Numbered from the stretch's first letter, positions 1 through 11,165 are shown. The stretch is 64,000 bases of DNA from Hydractinia symbiolongicarpus (GCF_029227915.1 NC_079884.1:29948001-30012000); one strand, 5' to 3'. Numbers and translations: made by a program. The notes: generated by a model from the sequence alone, not told the origin.

Positions 1-2917
1 GTGAAAAAATAATTTAAAAAATCGTTCGGGAAATGAGTTTACTCCCTGGGTACTTTCTTTGTATACTTTTCACTACACGGGCCGAGTCCGGGATTTACGG
101 GAAATCGTAGGTTTTCGTTTGCCGGCGATTAAACTTCTTTTATTCAGCGTCTCATCAAAAATGAAAACATTTTTGAAAACTACAAGTCTCATGCGTTTTA
201 GTGGTGAAAAAATAATTTAAAAAATCGTTTTGGAAATGAGTTTACTCACAGGGTACTTTCTTTGTATACATTCGACAATGCGGGCCAAGCCCGGGATTTA
301 CGGGAAATCGCCAGTTTTCGTTTGCCGGCGATTAAACCACTTTCATTAGGCGTCTCATCAAAAATAAAAACATTTCTGAAAACTACAAGTCCATGCGTTT
401 TAGTGGTGAAAAAATAATTTAAAAAATCGTTCGGGAAATAAGTTTACTCCCTGGGTACTTTCTTTGTATACTTTTGACTATACGGGCCGAGTCCGGGATT
501 TACGGGAAATCGCAGGTTTTCGTTTGCCGGCGATTAAACTTCTTTTATGCAGCGTCTCATCAAAAATGAAAACATTTTTGAAAACTACCAGTCTCATGCG
601 TTTTAGTGGTGAAAAAATAAATTAAAAAATCGTTCGGGAAATGAGTTTACTCCAGGGTACTTTCTTTGTATACTTTTGACTATATGGGCCAAGCCCGGGA
701 TTTACGGGAAATCGCGGGTTTTTGTTTGCCGGCGATTAAACTTCTTTTATTCAGCATCTCATCAAAAATGAAAACATTTTTGAAAACTACAAGTCTCATG
801 CGTTTTAGTGGTGAAAAGATAATTTAAAAAATCGTTTTGGAAATGAGTTTACTCACAGGGTACTTTCTTTGTATACATTCGACAATACGAGCCAAGCCCG
901 GGATTTACGGGAAATCGCGGGTTTTCGTTTACCGGCGATTAAACTTCCTTTATTCAGTGTCTCATCAAAAATGAAAACATTTCTGAAAACTACAAGTCCC
1001 ATGCGTTTTAGTGGTAAAAAAATAATTTAAAAAATCGTTCGGGAAATGAGTTTACTCACAGGGTACTTTCTTTGTATACATTCGACTATACGGGCCAAGC
1101 CCGGGATTTACGGGAAATCGCGGGTTTTCGTTTGCCGGCGATTAAGCCACTTTCATTAAGCGTCTCATCAAAAATGAGAACATTTCTGAAAACTACAAGT
1201 CTAATGCGTTTTAGTGGTGAAAAAATAATTTAAAAAATCGTTCGGGAAATAAGTTTACTCCCTGGGTACTTTCTTTGTATACTTTTGACTATACCGGCCG
1301 AGTCCGGGATTTACGGGAAATCGCGGCTTTTCGTTTGCCGGCGATTAAACTTCTTTCATTCAGCGTCTCATCAAAATTGAAAACATTTTTAAAAACTACA
1401 AGTCTCATGGGCTTTAGTGGTGAAATAATAATTTAAAAAATCGTTTGGGAAATAAGTTTACTCCTTGGGTACTTTCTTTGTATACTTTTGACTATACGGG
1501 CCGAGTCCGGGATTTACGGGAAATCGCAGGTTTTCGTTTGCCGGCGATTAAACTTCTTTTATGCAGCGTCTCATCAAAAATGAAAACATTTTTGAAAACT
1601 ACCAGTCTCATGCGTTTTAGTGGTGAAAAAATAAATTAAAAAATCGTTCGGGAAATGAGTTTACTCCAGGGTACTTTCTTTGTATACTTTTGACTATATG
1701 GGCCAAGCCCGGGATTTACGGGAAATCGCGGGTTTTTGTTTGCCGGCGATTAAACTTCTTTTATTCAGCATCTCATGAAAAATGAAAACATTTTTGAAAA
1801 CTACAAGTCTCATGCGTTTTAGTGGTGAAAAGATAATTTAAAAAATCGTTTTGGAAATGAGTTTACTCACAGGGTACTTTCTTTGTATACATTCGACAAT
1901 ACGGGCCAAGCCCGGGATTTACGGGAAATCGCGGGTTTTCGTTTGCCGGCGATTAAACCACTTTCATTAGGCGTCTCATCAAAAATAAAAACATTTCTGA
2001 AAACTACAAGTCTCATGCGTTTTAGTGGTGAAAAAATAATTTAAAAAATCGTTCGGGAAATGAGTTTACTCCCTGGGTACTTTCTTTGTATACTTTTGAT
2101 TATACGGGCCGAGTCCGGGGTTTACGGGAAATGGCGAGTTTTTGTTTGCCGGCGATTAAACTGCTTTTATTCAGCATCTCATCAAAAATAAAAACATTTT
2201 TAAAAACTACAAGTCTCATGCGTTCTAGTGGTGAAAAGATAATTTAAAAAATCGTTTTGGAAATGAGTTTACTCACAGGGTACTTTCTTTGTATACATTC
2301 GACTATACGGGCCAAGCCCGGGATTTACGGGAAATCGCGGGTTTTCGTTTGCCGGCGATTAAGCCACTTTCATTAAGCGTCTCATCAAAAATGATAACAT
2401 TTCTGAAAACTACAAGTCTAATGCGTTTTAGTGGTGAAAAAATAATTTAAAAAATCGTTCGGGAAATGAGTTTACTCCCTGGGTACTTTCTTTGTATACT
2501 TTTGACTATACGGGCCGAGTCAGGGATTTACGGGAAATCGCGGCGTTTCGTTTGCCGGCGATTAAACTTCTTTTATTCAGCGTCTCATCAAAAATGAAAA
2601 CATTTTTAAAAACTACAAGTCTCATGGGCTTTAGTGGTGAAATAATAATTTAAAAAATCGTTTGGGAAATAAGTTTACTCCTTGGGTACTTTCTTTGTAT
2701 ACTTTTGACTATACGGGCCGAGTCCGGGATTTACGGGAAATCGCAGGTTTTCCTTTGCCGGCGATTAAACTTCTTTTATTCAGCGTCTCATCAAAAATGA
2801 AATCATCTTTGAAAACTGCAAGTCTCATGCGTTTTAGTGGTGAAAAAATAATTTAAAAAATCGTTTTGAAAATGAGTTTACTCACAGGGTACTTTCTTTG
2901 TATACTTTTGACTATGC
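1..2917 (+). repeat. 203-bp satellite array, left segment
   Basis: About 14 head-to-tail monomers of roughly 203 bp; the first complete one begins near base 35. Recognisable blocks recur in every copy: GTACTTTCTTTGTATA, TTGCCGGCGATTAA, GTCTCATCAAAAAT and TTTTAGTGGT. Type A and type B monomers mostly alternate. Bases from about 430 onward match about 24127-26614 in order (offset 23697). Bases 1-420 instead resemble about 17.02-17.64 kb; a marker ATCGCCAGTTTTCG near 310 recurs near 17.51 kb. No gene, RNA gene or regulatory element is visible, and the array continues beyond the left edge. The monomer is not one I recognise by name. Confidence 0.97.
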
Positions 2918-3112
2918 AGAACTCGCACCACAAAGCATGGTCTATTAAGCGTATCTTATATTGCTTCTAAATTATGGGAGAAGCTTCCAAACTCTGTCCG
3001 AAATGCCCCTTCGTTGTCTTTATTCCATCACGGGCTAAACACCATTCCGTTTATTCAGTGCAGTTGTCGTCTCTGTGCCACATATATTTGTAACGTAGGA
3101 TATACGAATTAG
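2918..3112 (+). pseudogene. C-terminal remnant of LINE reverse-transcriptase ORF, copy 1
   Basis: A 64-codon frame, open from the insertion junction to TAG at 3110-3112. It contains KHGLLSVSYIASKLW (residues 6-20) followed by EKLPNSVRNAPSLSLF (residues 21-36). The layout HGL-x(4)-Y-x-A-x-KLW-x-x-LP-x-x-xR-x(3)-S-x(3)-F is the familiar extreme C-terminus of many non-LTR retrotransposon ORF2 proteins, downstream of the polymerase domain. Nothing of the endonuclease or catalytic polymerase region is present, so this is a dead 3' fragment. The end is cysteine-rich: Cys48, 50, 53 and 58 in a C-x-C-x2-C-x4-C spacing. There is no start codon of its own; upstream is satellite. Family assignment is from motif recognition, not a search. 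Confidence 0.8.
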
Positions 3113-3197
3113 CTTCTTATTATTATAATATAAATCTCCTATTTTTTTAAAAACTTTATTTTAGGACAGTCGATTTTAATTAGCCCAAGGCTAACAA

Positions 3198-3221
3198 TTT
3201 TTTTTTTTTTTTTTTTTTTTT
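3198..3221 (+). repeat. T24 homopolymer in the LINE 3' UTR, copy 1
   Basis: A run of 24 T follows GGCTAACAA and precedes AATTAATGTATTTAGCATG. The equivalent runs are 22 T in copy 2 and 23 T in copy 3. Such a run slips easily, so the length differences may be mutational or sequencing noise. Confidence 0.95.
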
Positions 3222-6200
3222 AATTAATGTATTTAGCATGTTTTATTGTATATTGTATATCGACTATACATTCGACTATGCGGGCCAAGCCCGGGATTTA
3301 CGGGAAATCGCGGGTTTTCCTTTGCCGGCGATGAAACCTCTTTTATTCAACGTCTCATCAAAAATAAAAACATTTTTGAAAACTACAAGTCTTATGCGTT
3401 TTAGTGGTGAAAAAATAATTTAAAAAATCGTTCTGGAAATGAGTTTACTCACAGGGTACTTTCTTTGTATACATTCGACTATAAAGGCCAAGCCCGGGAT
3501 TTACGGGAAATCGCGGGATTTCGTTTGCCGGCTATTAAACCACTTTCATTAGGCGTCTCATCAAAAATAAAAACATCTTTGAAAACTGCAAGTCTCATGC
3601 GTTTTAGTGGTGAAAAAATAATATAAGAAATCGTTCGGGAAATGAATTTACTCCCTGGGTACTTTCTTTGTATACTTTTGACTATACGGGCCAAGCCCGG
3701 GATTTACGGGAAATGGCGGGTTTTCGTTTGCCGGCAATTAAACTTCTTTTATTCAGAGTCTCATCAAAAATGAAATTATTTTTTAAAACTACAAGTGTCA
3801 TGCGTTTTAGTGGTGAAAAGATAATTTAAAAAATCGTTTTGGAAATGATTTTACTCACAGGGTACTTTCTTTGTATACATTCGACTATACGGGCCAAGCC
3901 CGGGATTTACGGGAAATCGCGGGTTTTCGTTTGCCGGCGATTAAACCACTTTCTTTAAGCGTCTCATCAAAAATGAAAACATTTTTGAAAACTACAAGTC
4001 TCATGCGTTTTAGTGGTGAAAAAATAATTTAAAAAATCGTTCGGGAAATGAGTTTACTCCCTGGGTACTTTCTTTGTATACTTTTGACTATGCGGACCGT
4101 GTCCGGGGTTTACGGGAAATGGTGGGTTTTCGTTTGCCGGCGATTAAACCTCTTTTATTCAGCGTCTCATCAAAAATGAAAACATTTTTGAAAACTACAA
4201 GTCTCATGCGTTTTAGTGGTGAAAAGATAATCTAAAAAATCGTTTTGAAAATGAGTTTACTCACAGGGTACCTTCTTTGTATTCATTCGACTGTACGGGC
4301 CAAGCCCTGGATTTACGGGAAATCGCGTGTTTTTGTTTGCCTGCGATTAAACCACTTTCATTAAGCGTCTCATCAAAAATGAAAACATTTCTGAAAACTA
4401 CAAGTCTCATGCGTTTTAATGGTGAAAAAATAACTTAAAAAATCGTTCGGGAAATGAGTTTACTCCCTGGGTACTTTCTTTGTATACTTTTGACTATACG
4501 GACCGAGTCCGGGATTTACCAGAAATCGCGGGTTTTCGTTTGCCGGCGATTAAACTTCTTTTATTCAGCGTCTCATCAAAAATGAAAACATTTTTAAAAA
4601 CTACAAGTCTCATGGGCTTTAGTGGTGAAATAATAATTTAAAAAATTGTTTGGGAAATGAGTTTACTCCCTGGGTACTTTCTTTGTATACTTTTGACTAT
4701 ACGGGCCGAGCCCGGGATTTACGGGAAATCGCAGGTTTTCGTTTGCCGGCGATTAAACTTCTTTTATTCAGCGTCTCATCAAAAATGAAAACATTTTTGA
4801 AAACTACAAGTCTCATGCGTTTTAGTGGTGAAAAAATAATTTAAAAAATCGTTCGGGAAATGACTTTACTCCCTGGGTACTTTCTTTGTATACTTTTCAC
4901 TACACGGGCCGAGTCCGGGATTTACGGGAAATCGTAGGTTTTCGTTTGCCGGCGATTAAACTTCTTTTATTCAGCGTCTCATCAAAAATGAAAACATTTT
5001 TGAAAACTACAAGTCTCATGCCTTTTAGTGGTGAAAAAATAATTTAAAAAATCGTTCGGGAAATGAGCTAACTCCCTGGGTACTTTCTTTGTATACTTTT
5101 GACTATGCGGGCCGTGTCCGGGGTTTACGGGAAATGGCGGGTTTTTGTTTGCCGGCGATTAAACCTCTTTTATTCAGCGTCTCATCAAAAATGAAAACAT
5201 TTTTGAAAACTACAAGTCTCAAGCGTTTTAGTGGTGAAAAGTTAATTTAAAAAATCGTTCGGGAAATGAGTTTACTCCCTGGGTACTTTCTTTGTATACT
5301 TTTGATTATACGGGCCGAGTCCGGGGTTTAAGGGAAATGGCGGGTTTTCGTTTGCCGGCGATTAAACTTCTTTTATTCAGCATCTCATCAAAAATAAAAA
5401 CATTTTTGAAAACTACAAGTCTCATGCGTTTTAGTGGCGAAAAGATAATCTAAAAAATCGTTTTGGAAATGAGTTTACTCACAGGGTACCTTCTTTGTAT
5501 TCATTCGACTATACGGGCCAAGCCCTGGATTTACGGGAAATCGCGTGTTTTCATTTGCCTGCGATTAAACCACTTTCATTAAGCGTCTCATCAAAAATGA
5601 AAACATTTCTGAAAACTACAAGTCTCATGCGTTTTAATGGTGAAAAAATAATTTAAAAAATCGTTCGGGAAATGAGTTTACTCCTTGGGTACTTTCTTTG
5701 TATACTTTTGACTATACGGACCGAGTCCGGGGTTTTACCGGAAATCGCGGGTTTTCGTTTGCCAGCGATTAAACTTCTTTTATTCAGCGTCTCATCAAAA
5801 ATGAAAACATTTTTAAAAACTACAAGTCTCATGGGCTTTAGTGGTGAAATAATAATTTAAAAAATTGTTTGGGAAATGAGTTTACTCCCTGGGTACTTTC
5901 TTTGTATACTTTTGACTATACGGGCCGAGCCCGGGATTTACGGGAAATCGCAGATTTTCGTTTGCCGGCGATTAAACTTCTTTTATTCAGCGTCTCATCA
6001 AAAATGAAAACCTTTTTGAAAACTACAAGTCTCATGCGTTTTAGTGGTGAAAAAATAATTTAAAAAATCGTTCGGGAAATGAGTTTACTCCCTGGGTACT
6101 TTCTTTGTATTCTTTTCACTACACGGGCCGAGTCCGGGATTTACGGGAAATCGTAGGTTTTCGTTTGCCGGCGATTAAACTTCTTTTATTCAGCGTCTCA

Positions 6201-6290
6201 TCAAAAATGAAAACATTTTAGAAAACTACAAGTCTCATGCGTTTTAGTGGTGAAAAAATAATTTAAAAAATCGTTCGGGAAATGAGTTTA

Positions 6291-7711
6291 CTCACTGGGT
6301 ACTTTCTTTGTATACTTTTGATTATACGGGCCGAGTCCCGGGTTTACGGGAAATGGCGGGTTTTTGTTTGCCGGCGATTAAACTTCTTTTATTCAGCATC
6401 TCATCAAAAATGAAAACAATTTTGAAAACTACAAGTCTCATGCGTTTTAGTGGTGAAAAGATAATTTAAAAAATCGTTTTGGAAATGAGTTTACTCACAG
6501 CGTACTTTCTTTGTATACATTCGACAATACGGGCCAAGCCCGGGATTTACGGGAAATCGCAGGTTTTCGTTTGCCAGCGATTAAACCACTTTCATTAGGC
6601 GTCTCATCAAAAATAAAAACATTTCTGAAAACTACAAGTCTCATGCGTTTTAGTAGTGAAAAAATAATTTAAAAAATCGTTCGGGAAATGAGTTTACTCC
6701 CTGGGTACTTTCTTTGTATACTTTTGATTATACGGGCCGAGTCCGGGGTTTACGGGAAATGGCGGGTTTTTCTTTGCCGGCGATTAAACTTCTTTTATTC
6801 AGCATCTCATCAAAAATGAAAACATTTTTGAAAACTACAAGTCTCATGCGTTTTAGTGGTGAAAAGATAATTTAAAAAATCGTTTTGGAAATGAGTTTAC
6901 TCACAGGGTACTTTCTTTGTATACATTCGACAATACGGGCCAAGCCCGGGATTTACGGGAAATCGCGGGTTTTCGTTTGCCGGCGATTAAACGACTTTCA
7001 TTAAGCGTCTCATCGAAAATGAAAACATTTCTGAAAACTACAAGTCTCATGCGTTTTAGTGGTGAAAAAATAATTTAAAAAATCGTTCGGGAAATGAGTT
7101 TACTCACTGGGTACTTTCTTTGTATACTTTTGATTATACGGGCCGAGTCCCGGGTTTACGGGAAATGGCGGGTTTTTGTTTGCCGGCGATTAAACTTCTT
7201 TTATTCAGCATCTCATCAAAAATGAAAACATTTTTGAAAACTACAAGTCTCATGCGTTTTAGTGGTGAAAAGATAATTTAAAAAATCGTTTTGGAAATGA
7301 GTTTACTCACAGCGTACTTTCTTTGTATACATTCCACAATACGGGCCAAGCCCGGGATTTACGGGAAATCGCAGGTTTTCGTTTGCCAGCGATTAAACCA
7401 CTTTCATTAGGCGTCTCATCAAAAATAAAAACATTTCTGAAAACTACAAGTCTCATGCGTTTTAGTAGTGAAAAAATAATTTAAAAAATCGTTCGGGAAA
7501 TGAGTTTACTCCCTGGGTACTTTCTTTGTATACTTTTGATTATACGGGCCGAGTCCGGGGTTTACGGGAAATGGCGGGTTTTTGTTTGCCGGCGATTAAA
7601 CTTCTTTTATTCAGCATCTCATCAAAAATAAAAACATTTTTGAAAACTACAAGTCTCATGCGTTTTAGTGGTGAAAAGATAATTTAAAAAATCGTTTTGG
7701 AAATGAGTTTA
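6291..7711 (+). repeat. 812-bp tandem duplication (four-monomer step)
   Basis: The run starting CTCACTGGG with GAGTCCCGGG at 6291, followed by CACAGCGTAC and TTTGCCAGCG, restarts at 7103 with offset 812. The second copy matches for about three monomers, then passes into the next higher-order unit. The corresponding right-hand block near 36.3 kb has only one copy, so this duplication happened after the macro-duplication or was lost there. Confidence 0.85.
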
Positions 7712-7714
7712 CTC

Positions 7715-10150
7715 ACAGGGTACTTTCTTTGTATACATTCGACTATACGGGCCAAGCCCGGGATTTTCGGGAAATTGCGGGTTTTCGTTTGCCGGCGATT
7801 AAGCCACTTTCATTAAGCGTCTCATCAAAAATGAAAACATTTCTGAAAACTACAAGTCTAATGCGTTTTAGTGGTGAAAAAATAATTTAAAAAAGCGTTC
7901 GGGAAATGAGTTTACTCCCTGGGTACTTTCTTTGTATACTTTTGACTATACGGGCCGAGTCCGGGATTTACGGGAAATCGCGGCTTTTCGTTTGCCGGCG
8001 ATTAAACTTCTTTTATTCAGCATCTCATCAAAAATGAAAACATTTTTGAAAACTACAAGTCTCATGCGTTTTAGTGGTGAAAAGATAATTTAAAAAATCG
8101 TTTTGGAAATGGGTTTACTCACAGGGTACTTTCTTTGTATACATTCAACAATACGGGCCAAGCCCGGGATTTACGGGAAATCGCGGGTTTTCGTTTGCCG
8201 GCGATTAAACCACTTTCATTAGGCGTCTCATCAAAAATAAAAACATTTCTGAAAACTACAAGTCTCATGCGTTTTAGTGGTGAAAAAATAATTTAAAAAA
8301 TCGTTCGGGAAATGAGTTTACTCCCTGGGTACTTTCTTTGTATACTTTTGATTATACGGGCCGAGTCCGGGGTTTACGGGAAATGGCGGGTTTTTGTTTG
8401 CCGGCGATTAAACTGCTTTTATTCAGCATCTCATCAAAAATGAAAACATTTTTGAAAACTACAAGTCTCATGCGTTTTAGTGGTGAAAAGATAATTTAAA
8501 AAATCGTTTTGGAAATGAGTTTACTCACAGGGTACTTTCTTTGTATACATTCGACTATACGGGCCAAGCCCGGGATTTTCGGGAAATTGCGGGTTTTCGT
8601 TTGCCGGCGATTAAGCCACTTTCATTAAGCGTCTCATCAAAAATGAAAACATTTCTGAAAACTACAAGTCTAATGCGTTTTAGTGGTGAAAAAATAATTT
8701 AAAAAAGCGTTCGGGAAATGAGTTTACTCCCTGGGTACTTTCTTTGTATACTTTTGACTATACGGGCCGAGTCCGGGATTTACGGGAAATCGCGGCTTTT
8801 CGTTTGCCGGCGATTAAACTTCTTTTATTCAGCATCTCATCAAAAATGAAAACATTTTTGAAAACTACAAGTCTCATGCGTTTTAGTGGTGAAAAGATAA
8901 TTTAAAAAATCGTTTTGGAAATGGGTTTACTCACAGGGTACTTTCTTTGTATACATTCAACAATACGGGCCAAGCCCGGGATTTACGGGAAATCGCGGGT
9001 TTTCGTTTGCCGGCGATTAAACCACTTTCATTAGGCGTCTCATCAAAAATAAAAACATTTCTGAAAACTACAAGTCTCATGCGTTTTAGTGGTGAAAAAA
9101 TAATTTAAAAAATCGTTCGGGAAATGAGTTTACTCCCTGGGTACTTTCTTTGTATACTTTTGATTATACGGGCCGAGTCCGGGGTTTACGGGAAATGGCG
9201 GGTTTTTGTTTGCCGGCGATTAAACTGCTTTTATTCAGCATCTCATCAAAAATGAAAACATTTTTGAAAACTACAAGTCTCATGCGTTTTAGTGGTGAAA
9301 AGATGATTTAAAAAATCGTTTTGGAAATGAGTTTACTCACAGGGTACTTTCTTTGTATACATTCGACTATACGGGCCAAGCCCGGGATTTTTGGGAAATC
9401 GCGGGTTTTCGTTTGCCGGCGATTAAGCCACTTTCATTAAGCGTCTCATCAAAAATGAAAACATTTCTGAAAACTACAAGTCTAATGCGTTTTAGTGGTG
9501 AAAAAATAATTTAAAAAAGCGTTCGGGAAATGAGTTTACTCCCTGGGTACTTTCTTTGTATACTTTTGACTATACGGGCCGAGTCCGGGATTTACGGGAA
9601 ATCGCGGCTTTTCGTTTGCCGGCGATTAAACTTCTTTTATTCAGCATCTCATCAAAAATGAAAACATTTTTGAAAACTACAAGTCTCATGCGTTTTAGTG
9701 GTGAAAAGATAATTTAAAAAATCGTTTTGGAAATGGGTTTACTCACAGGGTACTTTCTTTGTATACATTCAACAATACGGGCCAAGCCCGGGATTTACGG
9801 GAAATCGCGGGTTTTCGTTTGCCGGCGATTAAACCACTTTCATTAGGCGTCTCATCAAAAATAAAAACATTTCTGAAAACTACAAGTCTCATGCGTTTTA
9901 GTGGTGAAAAAATAATTTAAAAAATCGTTCGGGAAATGAGTTTACTCCCTGGGTACTTTCTTTGTATACTTTTGATTATACGGGCCGAGTCCGGGGTTTA
10001 CGGGAAATGGCGGGTTTTTGTTTGCCGGCGATTAAACTGCTTTTATTCAGCATCTCATCAAAAATGAAAACATTTTTGAAAACTACAAGTCTCATGCGTT
10101 TTAGTGGTGAAAAGATGATTTAAAAAATCGTTTTGGAAATGAGTTTACTC
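7715..10150 (+). repeat. Higher-order repeat: 812-bp tetramer, three copies
   Basis: Four distinguishable monomers repeat as a block at about 7715-8526, 8527-9338 and 9339-10150. Order: an A monomer with GGGATTTTCGG, a B monomer preceded by AAAAAAGCGTTCGG with GCGGCTTTT, an A monomer with GGGTTTACTC and CATTCAACAATAC, and a B-variant monomer with GTCCGGGGTTT. The first marker falls at 7761, 8573 and 9385, and CATTCAACA at 8141, 8953 and 9765, exactly 812 apart. The third copy has TTTTTGGG instead of TTTTCGGG and a new GATGATTT marker. Near-identity between copies indicates recent amplification. Confidence 0.93.
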
Positions 10151-11165
10151 ACAGGGTACTTTCTTTGTATACATTCGACAATACGGGCCAAGCCCGGGAT
10201 TTACGGGAAATCGCGGGTTTTCGTTTGCCGGCGATTAAACCACTTTCATTAGGCGTCTCATCAAAAATAAAAACATTTCTGAAAACTACAAGTCTCATGC
10301 GTTTTAGTGGTGAAAAAATAATTTAAAAAATCGTTCGGGAAATGAGTTTACTCCCTGGGTACTTTCTTTGTATACTTTTGATTATACGGGCCGAGTCCGG
10401 GGTTTACGGGAAATGGCGGGTTTTTGTTTGCCGGCGATTAAACTGCTTTTATTCAGCATCTCATCAAAAATGAAAACATTTTTGAAAACTACAAGTCTCA
10501 TGCGTTTTAGTGGTGAAAAGATGATTTAAAAAATCGTTTTGGAAATGAGTTTACTCACAGGGTACTTTCTTTGTATACATTCGACAATACGGGCCAAGCC
10601 CGGGATTTACGGGAAATCGCGGGTTTTCGTTTGCCGGCGATTAAACCACTTTCATTAGGCGTCTCATCAAAAATAAAAACATTTCTGAAAACTACAAGTC
10701 TCATGCGTTTTAGTGGTGAAAAAATAATTTAAAAAATCGTTCGGGAAATGAGTTTACTCCCTGGGTACTTTCTTTGTATACTTTTGATTATACGGGCCGA
10801 GTCCGGGGTTTACGGGAAATGGCGGGTTTTTGTTTGCCGGCGATTAAACTGCTTTTATTCAGCATCTCATCAAAAATGAAAACATTTTTGAAAACTACAA
10901 GTCTCATGCGTTTTAGTGGTGAAAAGATGATTTAAAAAATCGTTTTGGAAATGAGTTTACTCCCTGGGTACTTTCTTTGTATACTTTTGATTATACGGGC
11001 CGAGTCCGGGGTTTACGGGAAATGGCGGGTTTTTGTTTGCCGGCGATTAAACTGCTTTTATTCAGCATCTCATCAAAAATGAAAACATTTTTGAAAACTA
11101 CAAGTCTCATGCGTTTTAGTGGTGAAAAGATGATTTAAAAAATCGTTTTGGAAATGAGTTTACTC
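10151..11165 (+). repeat. 406-bp dimer repeats ending in a single-monomer duplication
   Basis: The marker GAAAAGATGATTT occurs at 9297, 10109, 10515, 10921 and 11124, with spacings of 812, 406, 406 and 203. The last two monomers of the tetramer were therefore re-amplified as a dimer, and finally the last monomer was duplicated alone (about 10950-11160). In the right-hand macro-copy the marker appears once, near 37.67 kb. Confidence 0.92.

Larger units (their letters stand above)
2918..3264 (+). mobile_element. 5'-truncated non-LTR retrotransposon (LINE), copy 1, tail deleted
   Basis: The satellite breaks off after GACTATGC and unrelated sequence follows: the last 64 codons of a reverse-transcriptase ORF (2918-3112), a stop, then an AT-rich 3' UTR with a 24-T run (3198-3221). 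Satellite resumes inside CGACTATACATTCG around 3265. Compared with copies 2 and 3, this copy lacks the final A-rich tail and about one following monomer, 226 bp in total, apparently lost between GTATATCGACT and GTATACATTCGACT. Apart from T-run length it differs from copies 2 and 3 at only three sites: codon 63 ACG rather than AAG, one A/T change in the UTR, and one missing A before the T run. Clade (CR1, Jockey, RTE or other) cannot be decided from this fragment. Confidence 0.88.

Noticed and set aside
35-237. TATA-like GTATAC/GACTATA motifs as promoters in each monomer.
   Set aside because: The motifs are parts of the conserved repeat with no downstream gene; nothing in the sequence supports transcription start sites.
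263-290. CATTCGACTATACGGGCC resembles a CENP-B box (TTCG ... CGGG).
   Set aside because: The spacing between TTCG and CGGG is one base shorter than in the canonical 17-bp box and the required central A is out of place. It is a near miss only, though the halves sit in every A monomer.
1445-1639. An open frame of 64 codons recurring in dozens of monomers, with a nearly constant translation, tempting as a multicopy gene family.
   Set aside because: It begins at TTG, ends inside the same monomer, and is simply the stop-free phase of a conserved 203-bp satellite. Many neighbouring monomers have stops in this phase, and 203 is not a multiple of three. The minus strand gives similar frames of 65-81 codons. 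There is no promoter, intron or codon signal separate from the repeat.
3198-3221. The T run as a poly(A) tail of a retrocopy on the minus strand.
   Set aside because: The reverse-transcriptase frame upstream and the A-rich tail downstream are both plus-strand, so the T run lies inside the 3' UTR of a plus-strand LINE.
2918-3264. Three independent retrotransposon insertions.
   Set aside because: Identical truncation point, identical monomer position, matching flanks and consistent duplication offsets show one insertion followed by duplication.
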